Shown piece by piece: positions 28,401 to 34,907 of a stretch of 64,000 bases of DNA. Position numbers and translations under genes: made by a program. The notes under the pieces are model-generated. The model had not been told where the DNA came from. It searched no databases and saw only the letters and a list, made by a program, of their open reading frames with translations. The first letter of the stretch is position 1; each line of letters starts with the position of its first letter. Origin of the DNA: Xanthomarina maritima (GTDB lineage Bacteria > Bacteroidota > Bacteroidia > Flavobacteriales > Flavobacteriaceae); the NCBI RefSeq assembly GCF_008084905.1, contig NZ_VSFC01000049.1, positions 1 through 64,000 of the forward strand, given 5' to 3'.

Positions 28401-28666
28401 GATGTTGAATACACGTACTCAACACCTTTGATATTAGAAATTAATTTCTCTATAGGTTTGATAACTCGTGATTCTACTTCGGTTGGGCTCGCTCCTGGAT
28501 AACCCACAAAAATATCAGCCATTGGCACATCGATTTGTGGTTCTTCTTCACGTGGGATTAAAAACGAACTATAAACGCCAACCACCATAAATACAATCAT
28601 TAACAAAACTGTTAACTTCGATTGGATAAAGATTTTGGCGACTTTACCTGCGATTCCTTCTTTCAT
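25472..28666 (-). CDS. RND efflux permease (AcrB/HAE1-like)
   Basis: 1,064-aa inner-membrane proton-driven pump subunit with 12 membrane helices and two large periplasmic loops. TM4 carries 'TGIVVDDSIIIAENMHRHF' (~408-425), where the DD pair is the proton relay of hydrophobe/amphiphile exporters. A CzcA-type heavy-metal signature is not seen. 'EEEPQIDVPMADIFVGYPGASPTEVE' near the N-terminus and 'GIMVRNSVLLIDFI' in TM10 are typical. It is third in a TolC-adaptor-permease operon with 8- and 10-base gaps. Substrate unknown. Confidence 0.95.
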   Translation of the reverse strand: MKEGIAGKVAKIFIQSKLTVLLMIVFMVVGVYSSFLIPREEEPQIDVPMADIFVGYPGASPTEVESRVIKPIEKLISNIKGVEYVYSTSMKEQGMVIVQFYVGEDIERSFVKLYNEINKHMDQMPQGVTFPLVKTRAIDDVPMLGLTLWSENYDDYQLSQMAQELENEIKKVNDVSMTHKIGGRDRQLRVVLDKDKLAASGLDFLSVSEMIKANNSQLSSGSFDKNDTEFLVNTGKFLESVTDVENLVVGVQQNQPIYLKQVASIIDGPEVPQNYVSLGFGQGSEKSSNYKSEYPAVTISVAKRKGADAMKIADVIIDKVEYLRKNLIPDDVHIEITRNYGETASHKVSELLLHLIGSIIAVTLVVMLAMGWRGGLVVFLSVPITFALTLLSYYMMDYTLNRITLFALVFVTGIVVDDSIIIAENMHRHFKMKRLPFKQAALYAINEVGNPTILATFTVIASVLPMAFVSGLMGPYMAPMPIGASIAMILSLFVALTITPYLGYIFLREKDKKGKTEKAEKPLEETLIYRIYNKFERPLMESKAKRWLFLGGTFAVLLATFGLFLTNSVAVKMLPFDNKNEFQVVIDMPEGTTLERTGVVAQEISQYLSTRPEVVNYQNYIGTSAPITFNGLVRHYDLRGGSNMADIQVNLLAKEDRSLQSHDIAKLLRPDIQKIASKYHANVKLVEVPPGPPVLSTIVAEVYGPDYNEQIKIANSIQDILKNTDDVVDIDWMVEDDQIEYQLEINKEKAMLYGVAPQQIAYTMNMALSNRAVTTLYDEDASNQVGLVLALDEKENSTITDISQLKVKSKQGNMVPIADLVTINETTSAKSIYRKNQKRVVYVLADMAGELESPAYAILGMEKKLKDIPLPQGYQINEMYLGQPDFEDDYTVKWDGEWQITLEVFRDLGIAFLGAIILIYILIVGWFQNFKAPIVMMVAIPLSLIGIILGHWMMGAFFTATSFIGMIALAGIMVRNSVLLIDFINLRTAEGVPLKQAAIEAGAVRTTPILLTAGTVVIGAFVILFDPIFQGLAISLMGGTIVSTVLTLLVVPLVYYMIEKKNYK

Positions 28667-28676
28667 AATTTCTTAA

Positions 28677-29756
28677 TTATTGGATGGATATTTTAGCTCC
28701 ATTAAACAACTTTCCTTCTGCTGAAACGATGTACGATTCATTAGCAGATAAACCAGATAACACCTCTACTTGATCTCCATATGTTCTACCCAAACGCAAC
28801 CAACGTAAAATAGCTGTATTACTCTCACTTACAGTGTAAACACCAGTTAGCTGACCATTGGTTATTATGGCATCTAATGGAATTAAAACCAGTTCTATTT
28901 TAGCTTTCTTTTCTACTGGAAACTGAACAGTTGCAAACATGCCTGATAAAATATTGACATCTGTTTTATCCAGTGCTATTTTTACCAAATATTGTCCTCC
29001 AGTATTTTTTGCAGACGTGCTTACTTCAGTCACTTTTCCTTTTATAGTTTGGTTGATGGATTTCACTAATACATCTACCTCTACACCATTTTTAATTTGA
29101 GAGATTTCAGTTTCCGGAACCATAGCAACGACTTCAAAATTCCCTGGAGCTTCCACTGAAATTAAAGGTTGTCCTGGATTTGCCATATCACCTTCTTTTA
29201 CCGTTTTTGAAGTTACAACACCAGCAAAAGGAGCAGTTATATTGGAATAAGCAAATTGTGCATTCACTTCGTTTTTCATTTGTTTGGCAGCTTCTAAACG
29301 TGCTTTAGCCATTTCGAAATGGGCTGTTATATCATCCAATTCTTTTTGAGATGCACTGCTATCTGCAAATAAACTTTGAAAACGTTTGTAATCTTTTTGC
29401 GCATTGTTAAATGCTGCAGTAGCTTCTGTTATACTAGCTTCTACTTGTGCTCTTTTGGCTTGTAAATCGGAATTGTTGATTGACACCAACAATTGGCCTT
29501 TGTTTACTTTGTCTCCAACATTCACGTGTACTTTAGTCACATAACCCATCATTCTGGTACTCAAATCTGCACTATTAACCGATTGTATTTTACCACTAAC
29601 AGACAAAAACGGACTGTTATTGGCTTCAGTGACTTGATTAACTTGTACGTTTATGGCAGGCGAATTGTCTGCAACTGATTTTTTATTATCGATTCCACAG
29701 CTTGTTACAAAAAAAGATGCTGTAGTAAGTGTTAATAGGTATATATATTTCTTCAT
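28677..29756 (-). CDS. RND efflux periplasmic adaptor lipoprotein
   Basis: 359-aa membrane-fusion protein linking the permease to TolC. The signal peptide ends in a lipobox-like 'FVTSCG' (Cys20). Then come the barrel-sandwich half motif 'VTKVHVNVGDKVNKGQLLVSINNSDL', an alpha hairpin (~90-155), the second lipoyl half 'NITAPFAGVVTSKTVKEGDMANPGQPLISV' and beta-barrel/membrane-proximal domains to the end. Immediately upstream of the permease. Confidence 0.95.
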   Translation of the reverse strand: MKKYIYLLTLTTASFFVTSCGIDNKKSVADNSPAINVQVNQVTEANNSPFLSVSGKIQSVNSADLSTRMMGYVTKVHVNVGDKVNKGQLLVSINNSDLQAKRAQVEASITEATAAFNNAQKDYKRFQSLFADSSASQKELDDITAHFEMAKARLEAAKQMKNEVNAQFAYSNITAPFAGVVTSKTVKEGDMANPGQPLISVEAPGNFEVVAMVPETEISQIKNGVEVDVLVKSINQTIKGKVTEVSTSAKNTGGQYLVKIALDKTDVNILSGMFATVQFPVEKKAKIELVLIPLDAIITNGQLTGVYTVSESNTAILRWLRLGRTYGDQVEVLSGLSANESYIVSAEGKLFNGAKISIQ

Positions 29757-29764
29757 CTTAAAAA

Positions 29765-31072
29765 TTATTCTTTGGTTAAAAATTGTAAATAAGCTTGTGC
29801 GTAATTGTATTCAAATATGGTTTGATAATATTCTAATTGTTTTTGTGAATATTGTGTTTCTGCTAATAATAAATCGGTTGTTTTCTCTAAGCCTTCTTCA
29901 TATCTGTTGGTTCTAATTCTTAAAGATTCTTCAGATTGCTCCAATGCTAGCTTGGTTAAATTTAACCTGTTTTCGGCATCTGTTAACATGCGTTTTGCTT
30001 TGTTTAATTCCAACTGATTTTGAGACACATATTGTTCGTATTGTAATTTCGATTTTTCAAACTCGGCTTTACTTTTTTGTGATTTCCCGAAACGTTTACT
30101 TCCATCTAAAATAGTCCAGCTTAATTGCGCTCCAAAAATATAACCATTGGCATCGCCTTGAAAAATTTGATCATCATACAACTCATAGCTTCCAAAAGCA
30201 TTAAGTCTAGGCAGAAAAGCCATATTATCTGCTTTGTTCATGGTTTCGTAAGCATTTGTTGCTAATTGCATGGCTTTAATATCTGAACGGTTTTCTGAAA
30301 TAGTTTCAGAATTCATGATGCTAAATGTCCCAATTTGTAAACTATCAGATGGCTTGTAAATAACATCGTTTGTCTCGTTCATTAAAAATGACAAATAATT
30401 AGATGCATTGGCTATGTTGCTTTTGGCTGTATGTAATTGGTTTTTTACCTCGTTTACACGAACTTCAACCGATAGTACGTCTGCTCTTTGAAGATAACCT
30501 TGTTTAAAACTATTATCTGCTAATTTCTTGTTTTCGTTAGCTGTTTCCAAAGCTTTTTCCAAAACGTCCACTCCTTTATAAGCCAATTGCAATTGCATAT
30601 ATGCTTTTTCTACTTCAAAAGCATAATAATCTGAAGTTCTTTCTATTTGCAGAGCTTGAGCTTCCATTTTAGATTTTGCTGCTTTGCGTTGATACATACC
30701 ATCCACATTTATTAATGGTTGTTGAATTTCAAATCGAGTGGCAAAATTTTCAACTTGACTAGGATTATTAAGAAGATCTGGGTTAAAATCTGAAGCAGTT
30801 AAAATTTCCTGATTTAATTTAGAACCAAAGGCCATTAATGGATTGGTTGTAGCCATTCCTGTATGCGATGCTGTAATGTTTGGTAAAAACACAGCATTGG
30901 TTTGATTAAAATCTGCTTTTGCTTCTAAGTATTCCTGTTCAGAAATTTTTATAGATCTATTATCTTCTGAAACTTTAGTTAAGACTTCTGCTTTTGTAAT
31001 TGGCACTAACTGTTGTGCATGGACAACAATCGAAGTCATTAATAAGCTAAATATAATTGTATATTTTTTCAT
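29765..31072 (-). CDS. TolC-family outer-membrane efflux protein
   Basis: 435 aa with signal peptide ('MKKYTIIFSLLMTSIVVHAQ'), then two related long-helix repeats of the TolC fold ('AYMQLQLAYKGVDVLEKALETANENKKLADNSFKQGYLQRADVL' and 'LNLTKLALEQSEESLRIRTNRYEEGLEKTTDLLLAETQYSQKQLEYYQTIFEYN'). It forms the outer-membrane/periplasmic channel. First gene of the efflux operon: a perfect palindrome (31123-31138) and a -7 element (31094-31101) lie upstream. Confidence 0.94.
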   Translation of the reverse strand: MKKYTIIFSLLMTSIVVHAQQLVPITKAEVLTKVSEDNRSIKISEQEYLEAKADFNQTNAVFLPNITASHTGMATTNPLMAFGSKLNQEILTASDFNPDLLNNPSQVENFATRFEIQQPLINVDGMYQRKAAKSKMEAQALQIERTSDYYAFEVEKAYMQLQLAYKGVDVLEKALETANENKKLADNSFKQGYLQRADVLSVEVRVNEVKNQLHTAKSNIANASNYLSFLMNETNDVIYKPSDSLQIGTFSIMNSETISENRSDIKAMQLATNAYETMNKADNMAFLPRLNAFGSYELYDDQIFQGDANGYIFGAQLSWTILDGSKRFGKSQKSKAEFEKSKLQYEQYVSQNQLELNKAKRMLTDAENRLNLTKLALEQSEESLRIRTNRYEEGLEKTTDLLLAETQYSQKQLEYYQTIFEYNYAQAYLQFLTKE

Positions 31073-31093
31073 TAATTATAAAATTTATTACTG

Positions 31094-31138
31094 CAAATGT
31101 AGATGTATTTAACATCTTAGTCAGTAACATAGGTTACT
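31094..31138 (-). promoter_or_regulatory. Crp/Fnr-type operator and -7 element of the efflux operon
   Basis: AGTAACATAGGTTACT (31123-31138) is a perfect palindrome with GTAAC-N4-GTTAC. On the minus strand a Bacteroidota -7 element TACATTTG (plus-strand CAAATGTA, 31094-31101) lies downstream. The palindrome centre is 36.5 bases from the edge of the -7 element, so about -41 to -42 from the expected start site, as for class II activation. There is no TTG at the usual -33 spacing, as expected for an activator-dependent promoter. Confidence 0.65.
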
Positions 31139-31216
31139 AAAGAGAAAGGCACTCTTTTTTCAAAAAATGCCTTTACAAACCAACCAAAAATCACTGACAA
31201 TAAGGCTGTCAGTTTA
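31117..31216 (-). repeat. Duplicated promoter-region element, copy 1
   Basis: This 100-base stretch upstream of tolC matches 32644-32757 in order: TTAGTCAGTAA, a GGC...GCCTTT arm pair, a 23-base identical block (31178-31200), and a dyad CTGACAATAAGGCTGTCAG (31194-31212) followed by TTTA. It makes up much of the 347-base gene-free stretch 31073-31419; the rest holds only the tolC -7 element and a candidate promoter (31354-31361) for the next gene. Confidence 0.7.
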
Positions 31217-31353
31217 CCTATTTGTTATATGTAGAAAAATCAGTTTAAAATGAGATTTAGTGATACTTCAATAAAGAACAACACTTAAATAATAATTTTT
31301 AGCTATTATTTTAATTTTTACTAAAGATAGTTAGCTATTTAAAGTTGTACAGT

Positions 31354-31361
31354 TACTTTTG
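31354..31361 (+). promoter_or_regulatory. Possible -7 element for the metal-dependent hydrolase gene
   Basis: TACTTTTG matches TAnnTTTG, 58 bases before the ATG at 31420. No TTG is found at the standard spacing, so this is tentative. Confidence 0.35.
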
Positions 31362-31419
31362 TTACATAAGAAAAAAATAATGTTTGAGTTGCACTAAATT
31401 GTTTGTTATATAAATTTAT

Positions 31420-32418
31420 ATGGATTCTTTAACACAAATAGTATTAGGGGCTGCAGTTGGAGAAGCTGTTCTTGGGAAAAAAGTTGGTAATAAGGCTATG
31501 CTTTATGGAGCTATTGCTGGAACCATTCCTGATTTAGATATTTTTTATTCTCATTTTACAGATACGGTTACTGCACTAGAAACTCATAGAGGATTTACAC
31601 ATTCTATCTTTTTTTCTATTCTATTTGCTCCTATTTTTGGTTGGATTGTTTCCAGATACGAAACATATAAAATTTTTAAAGGTTGGTCATTGTTATTCTT
31701 TTGGTGTTTTATTACACATCCTATTTTAGACGCTAATACCACTTGGGGAACGCAATTATTTTGGCCATTAGACTATCGAATTGCATTTAAAAACATCTTT
31801 GTTATAGATCCTCTTTACACATTGCCATTTATAGTGTTTTTGATGTTAGCTACCTTTCAAAAAAAAGAAGCGCCAAAAAGAAGATTCTATAATAAAATAG
31901 GCTTAATTGTAAGCAGTAGTTACTTGTTAATAACCTTTGCTTTAAAAGGTATAAGTTATATTCAATTTGAAAGGGCTTTAAAAAATCAACAAATTGATTA
32001 TTTTCAAATTGAAACTAAGCCAGCTCCTTTTAATACCGTTTTATGGACTGCTAATGTTGATATAAAGGATTATTATTTAATTGGGCATTATTCATTCTTT
32101 GATAAAAATCCCATTCACTTTGAAGCCTATCCAAAAAATCATGAATTGCTTGGTGATTTAATCCATGACGAAAAGATGCAACGTATGATTTCAATCTCTA
32201 AAGGATGGTATAGTATTACAAAGAAAGATGACCTATTATTTTATAACGATTTACGTTTTGGCTTGTTAAGTTTAGATCCGAAAACCACTAATTTTGCATT
32301 CCAATATTCTATTAACACTGATGAATTAAACAATGTATCATTTATTGAAGTAGCTAAAAACAGAGATGATGGCAAACTACTTTTAAATAATCTTTGGGAA
32401 CGCTTAAAAGGAAATTAA
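31420..32418 (+). CDS. Membrane-bound metal-dependent hydrolase (YdjM/PF04307 type)
   Basis: 332 aa. The N-terminus is family-typical: 'MDSLTQIVLGAAVGEAVLGKKVGNKAMLYGAIAGTIPDLD', with the putative metal ligands Asp/His in 'PDLDIFYSHF', 'ETHRGFTHSIFF' and 'FITHPILDANTTWGTQLFWP'. About four membrane helices lie in residues 1-190, and the C-terminal ~130 residues are soluble. The physiological substrate of this family is not known. It is transcribed away from the efflux operon. Confidence 0.85.
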   Translation: MDSLTQIVLGAAVGEAVLGKKVGNKAMLYGAIAGTIPDLDIFYSHFTDTVTALETHRGFTHSIFFSILFAPIFGWIVSRYETYKIFKGWSLLFFWCFITHPILDANTTWGTQLFWPLDYRIAFKNIFVIDPLYTLPFIVFLMLATFQKKEAPKRRFYNKIGLIVSSSYLLITFALKGISYIQFERALKNQQIDYFQIETKPAPFNTVLWTANVDIKDYYLIGHYSFFDKNPIHFEAYPKNHELLGDLIHDEKMQRMISISKGWYSITKKDDLLFYNDLRFGLLSLDPKTTNFAFQYSINTDELNNVSFIEVAKNRDDGKLLLNNLWERLKGN

Positions 32419-32426
32419 AGAGTAAA

Positions 32427-32576
32427 TTACTCCTCTTCTTCTGAATCTTCTTTCTTCTTTCCACCCATCATAAAGTTAATAAGTATTCCTACTAAAGTAA
32501 TACAAACTAGAGCGAATACAGCAATCATAATAACACCATTATTCCAATTATACAAGGCTAAGTAATGAGAAATCAT
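32427..32576 (-). CDS. 49-residue single-helix membrane protein
   Basis: ATG at 32576 to TAA at 32427: 'MISHYLALYNWNNGVIMIAV', then 'FALVCITLVGILINFMMGG', then 'KKKEDSEEEE'. There is one membrane helix (~14-36), a basic patch and an acidic tail. This is a coherent topology unlike random translation, with the positively charged side predicted cytoplasmic. A promoter-region duplicate (32644-32757) lies upstream on the same strand, as for tolC. I do not recognise a named family. It ends 8 bases from the convergent hydrolase gene. Confidence 0.65.
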   Translation of the reverse strand: MISHYLALYNWNNGVIMIAVFALVCITLVGILINFMMGGKKKEDSEEEE

Positions 32577-32643
32577 AAGAGAAGAATTTAATTGTTAATA
32601 ATAAGAGTAAATGTATTGTATGAATATAATAATAAATATGATT

Positions 32644-32757
32644 TTAGTCAGTAAATGAGACATAATTATTTAAATAAGTAACAAAAAGGCTTCTTTATTT
32701 CTAAACATGCCTTTTTTCCAACCAACCAAAAATCACTGACAAAAGTTTGTCAGTTTA
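32644..32757 (-). repeat. Duplicated promoter-region element, copy 2
   Basis: Second copy of the element found upstream of tolC. It holds TTAGTCAGTAA, an AAAAAGGC/GCCTTTTTT arm pair, the 23-base identical block (32720-32742) and a perfect 18-base dyad CTGACAAAAGTTTGTCAG (32736-32753). The GTAAC palindrome of copy 1 is degenerate here. It lies between the 49-aa gene and the 3' end of the thioredoxin gene. Confidence 0.7.
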
Positions 32758-32793
32758 TCGTTAAGAATCCATTATATCTGAATTCCATATCAT

Positions 32794-33090
32794 TTATCTA
32801 TTACTGTTTATTATACTAATAATTTCATCTTTTTGAAGTACACCAGACTGCCTCCAAAGTTGTTTTCCGTTTTTAAATAAAACTAAAGTTGGCACACCTC
32901 TAACCTGATATTTTGTAGCCAAAGATTGGTTTTTATCAACATCAACTTTTATTATTGAAACACTTTCACCTAGCGACTCTTTTACTTGCTTTAAAATAGG
33001 AGACATCATTTTACAAGGCCCACACCATTCTGCATAAAAATCTACAAGTACAGGTTTGTCTTTATTTATTAATTCTGAAAATTTACTCAT
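32794..33090 (-). CDS. Thioredoxin
   Basis: 98 aa from ATG 33090 (MSKFSELINKDKPVLVDFYA). The active site WCGPC has Cys23 and Cys26, and the cis-Pro is in 'VRGVPTLVLF'. An in-frame TTG at 33105 would overlap the cytochrome gene, but the ATG starts 4 bases after its stop and matches the family N-terminus. No signal peptide, so cytosolic thiol-disulfide reductase. As last gene of the rhodanese-HMA-cytochrome unit it could reduce persulfides or rhodanese products; this role is inferred from position. Confidence 0.9.
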   Translation of the reverse strand: MSKFSELINKDKPVLVDFYAEWCGPCKMMSPILKQVKESLGESVSIIKVDVDKNQSLATKYQVRGVPTLVLFKNGKQLWRQSGVLQKDEIISIINSNR

Positions 33091-33094
33091 TTTA

Positions 33095-34087
33095 TTATTT
33101 TTCAAATGAAATATTCCATATACCTCTTACCTGATTCACATCGTAACCTATTGCCATATCTTTTGGATAAAGCATTTTTATTTTTTTATATGCTTCATTA
33201 TCTAATTCTTTATTTGGTGTTCCATGACATTGCAAACACATAGAGTTAGTGGTAATTGGATAATAAAAATTAACAACATCTTCAATATCCTCTATAATAG
33301 GTTCTGGTTCCTGATTATTTGCAATAACTTTTTTAAAGGATGCTATATGTTGCAATTCTTTTGAGTTTGCCTGATTTTCGGGATTTCTAGGTTGATCTGA
33401 GACACGTTTAATATTAGCATGATAAACAACAGACATACTATCTGTTAATGGGTATGCTTTTATATTACAGAATTCTACAGCTGCCAAAGTTCCTTTTTTC
33501 TGAATGGTTCCCATTAAATTTTTACCCAACTCTGCTTTAGTTCCAAGAGCATATTTTAATCCTCGATCTTTATAAGTTAGGCCTTGGTCTTCAACAAAGG
33601 TTTGTCTTTTTTGCATACCTTTTCCTTTGCCATTTCCAATACCACTTTCGCTATTAAAATGAGCTTCAAACCATTCTGGTCGCTCAATATCATTATCAAA
33701 CATGTAATCAGCTATTTGATTTATTGTTTCTTCTGGATAAGTTGTTTTAGGCATAACTCCAAATTTCTTTACAGCTCCAAACATTTTAGCATCTTCTTCA
33801 TTTGGATTTAATATCCATTTTTGGATGTCTGCTATAAATTCTTCCTTAGTTGTATTACTTGAAATATAATGCTTCTTAATAGCTATCATTGGAGGTCCAA
33901 TTCTGTCTTCCATACTAGCAGTTGGACTGTGGCAAACATAACAATTAGTTTCCATGAGTTTTTTTCCAGGATGTTCTTGTTTGTTATCTATAACATCATT
34001 AATATTTGTGTATTCTCCTTTTTTTGTTTGATTACAACTAACTAATAAAAAAACTGATAGCAATAATATAACTAAGTTTGTTTTCAT
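33095..34087 (-). CDS. Lipoprotein di-heme cytochrome: c-type domain plus DUF3365 (Tll0287-like)
   Basis: 330 aa. The signal ends in 'LLVSC' (Cys18), a lipobox. The N-terminal cytochrome c domain has heme motif CYVCH (49-53), with Met candidates in 'FGVMPKTTYP'. From ~160 the sequence fits the DUF3365/Tll0287-like heme domain ('LGTKAELGKNLMGTIQKKG...AVEFCN', 'KRVSDQPRNPENQAN') with a second CLQCH near 282-286. Periplasmic electron carrier, plausibly accepting electrons from sulfur oxidation or serving as a redox sensor. It sits 3 bases after the HMA gene. Confidence 0.85.
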   Translation of the reverse strand: MKTNLVILLLSVFLLVSCNQTKKGEYTNINDVIDNKQEHPGKKLMETNCYVCHSPTASMEDRIGPPMIAIKKHYISSNTTKEEFIADIQKWILNPNEEDAKMFGAVKKFGVMPKTTYPEETINQIADYMFDNDIERPEWFEAHFNSESGIGNGKGKGMQKRQTFVEDQGLTYKDRGLKYALGTKAELGKNLMGTIQKKGTLAAVEFCNIKAYPLTDSMSVVYHANIKRVSDQPRNPENQANSKELQHIASFKKVIANNQEPEPIIEDIEDVVNFYYPITTNSMCLQCHGTPNKELDNEAYKKIKMLYPKDMAIGYDVNQVRGIWNISFEK

Positions 34088-34090
34088 TGT

Positions 34091-34357
34091 TTATTTAAAT
34101 TTTCCTGTAGCACAACTTATATATGATTTTGTTTTAAGCATCATGGAGTTTTCATCTTCTATAGATGGGTAGCCTATTTTACTTAACATTTCTTTTACTA
34201 GAAAGGCATCATCTTCGTTTATATATTTAAATGAAATTTTACTTTCTACTACATCAACATCAATATCTGAAATAGTTTCAATTTCTGATAATTTTGAAAT
34301 TATGGTTTTAGCACAACCACTACATTTTAAATTTTGTACTATGATTGAAGTTTTCAT
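34091..34357 (-). CDS. Heavy-metal-associated (HMA) domain protein
   Basis: 88 aa with the beta-alpha-beta HMA fold: 'SIIVQNLKCSGCAKTIISKLSEI' contains the CxxC metal (or persulfide) site, and 'VDVVESKISFKYINEDDAFLVKEMLSKIGYP' the second half. The extra tail 'TKSYISCATGKFK' has a third Cys not found in plain copper chaperones. No signal peptide. In an operon with a periplasmic rhodanese and a cytochrome; copper chaperone or sulfur carrier are both possible. Confidence 0.8.
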   Translation of the reverse strand: MKTSIIVQNLKCSGCAKTIISKLSEIETISDIDVDVVESKISFKYINEDDAFLVKEMLSKIGYPSIEDENSMMLKTKSYISCATGKFK

Positions 34358-34407
34358 TTTTATTTTCTATTTTATAATTTGGTAAAATGTGTTCTTTTAA
34401 GTTCGGT

Positions 34408-34779
34408 TCATTCTTCTTTGTTATAATTTAATATTCCACCATCTAAATCGTAAATTTTAGTAAACCCCATTTTTTCTAATTTTAAAGCAGATTGATTACT
34501 TCTATAACCACTTCTGCAATACATGTAAACTGGTTGGTCTTTATCAAGTTTATTGAATTCGCTCTCAAAATCTTCTGAATAAAAATCGATATTTAAAGCA
34601 TCTTCAATATGATTCTCTTGAAACTCTTCAGGAGTTCTCACATCAATAAGTTGTACCTCTTTACCATCTATTTGCATCTTAAAATCTGTAGGAGAAAGTA
34701 AAATAATATTATTATTTTCTTGTGCTTTTGTACTGATAGTTGAAGCAACTATTGCGAATAAAACTAGAATTTTTTTCAT
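34408..34779 (-). CDS. Periplasmic rhodanese-like sulfurtransferase
   Basis: 123 aa with a signal peptide ('MKKILVLFAIVASTISTKAQ'). One rhodanese domain follows: 'VQLIDVRTPEEFQENHIEDALNID', active loop 'YMCRSGYRSN' with the catalytic Cys, and 'GFTKIYDLDGGILNY'. Transfers sulfane sulfur from thiosulfate or persulfides in this family. First gene of a four-gene unit (rhodanese, HMA, cytochrome, thioredoxin), preceded by a palindromic operator at 34838-34851. Confidence 0.9.
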   Translation of the reverse strand: MKKILVLFAIVASTISTKAQENNNIILLSPTDFKMQIDGKEVQLIDVRTPEEFQENHIEDALNIDFYSEDFESEFNKLDKDQPVYMYCRSGYRSNQSALKLEKMGFTKIYDLDGGILNYNKEE

Positions 34780-34807
34780 TTTTGATTTTTGTTTTTTTTG
34801 GTAGTAA

Positions 34808-34851
34808 TAAATTTAAATGTTTTTGATAAGTCTATCAGTAACTTAAGTTAC
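34808..34851 (-). promoter_or_regulatory. Crp/Fnr-type operator and -7 element of the rhodanese operon
   Basis: GTAACTTAAGTTAC (34838-34851) is a perfect palindrome, GTAAC-N4-GTTAC. A -7-like element (minus strand TAAATTTA, 34808-34815; one base off TAnnTTTG) lies exactly 36.5 bases from its centre, the same geometry as at the tolC and persulfide dioxygenase promoters. The rhodanese ATG is at 34779. Confidence 0.65.
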
Positions 34852-34860
34852 ATAAAAAAA

Positions 34861-34880
34861 GAGCGACTTTTTAGTCGCTC
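34861..34880 (-). terminator. Terminator of the persulfide dioxygenase gene
   Basis: GAGCGACTTTTTAGTCGCTC is a perfect 8-base stem with a 4-base loop, followed on the minus strand by a T-run, 28 bases past the stop. It is just upstream of the operator for the next operon. Confidence 0.85.
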
Positions 34881-34907
34881 TTTAATATATTTAAATATAA
34901 TTTAATG

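Noticed and set aside
25472-28666. RND permease as a heavy-metal (CzcA-type) exporter
   Set aside because: TM4 has the VVDDS pair of HAE1-type pumps and not the CzcA-type acidic pattern, so a metal substrate is not supported despite the nearby HMA gene.
31352-31365. GTTACTTTTGTTAC upstream of the hydrolase gene as a fourth Crp/Fnr site
   Set aside because: The half sites are direct (GTTAC-N4-GTTAC), not inverted, and the stretch contains TACTTTTG, a -7-like element. There is no -7 element 36.5 bases beyond it, unlike the three accepted sites.
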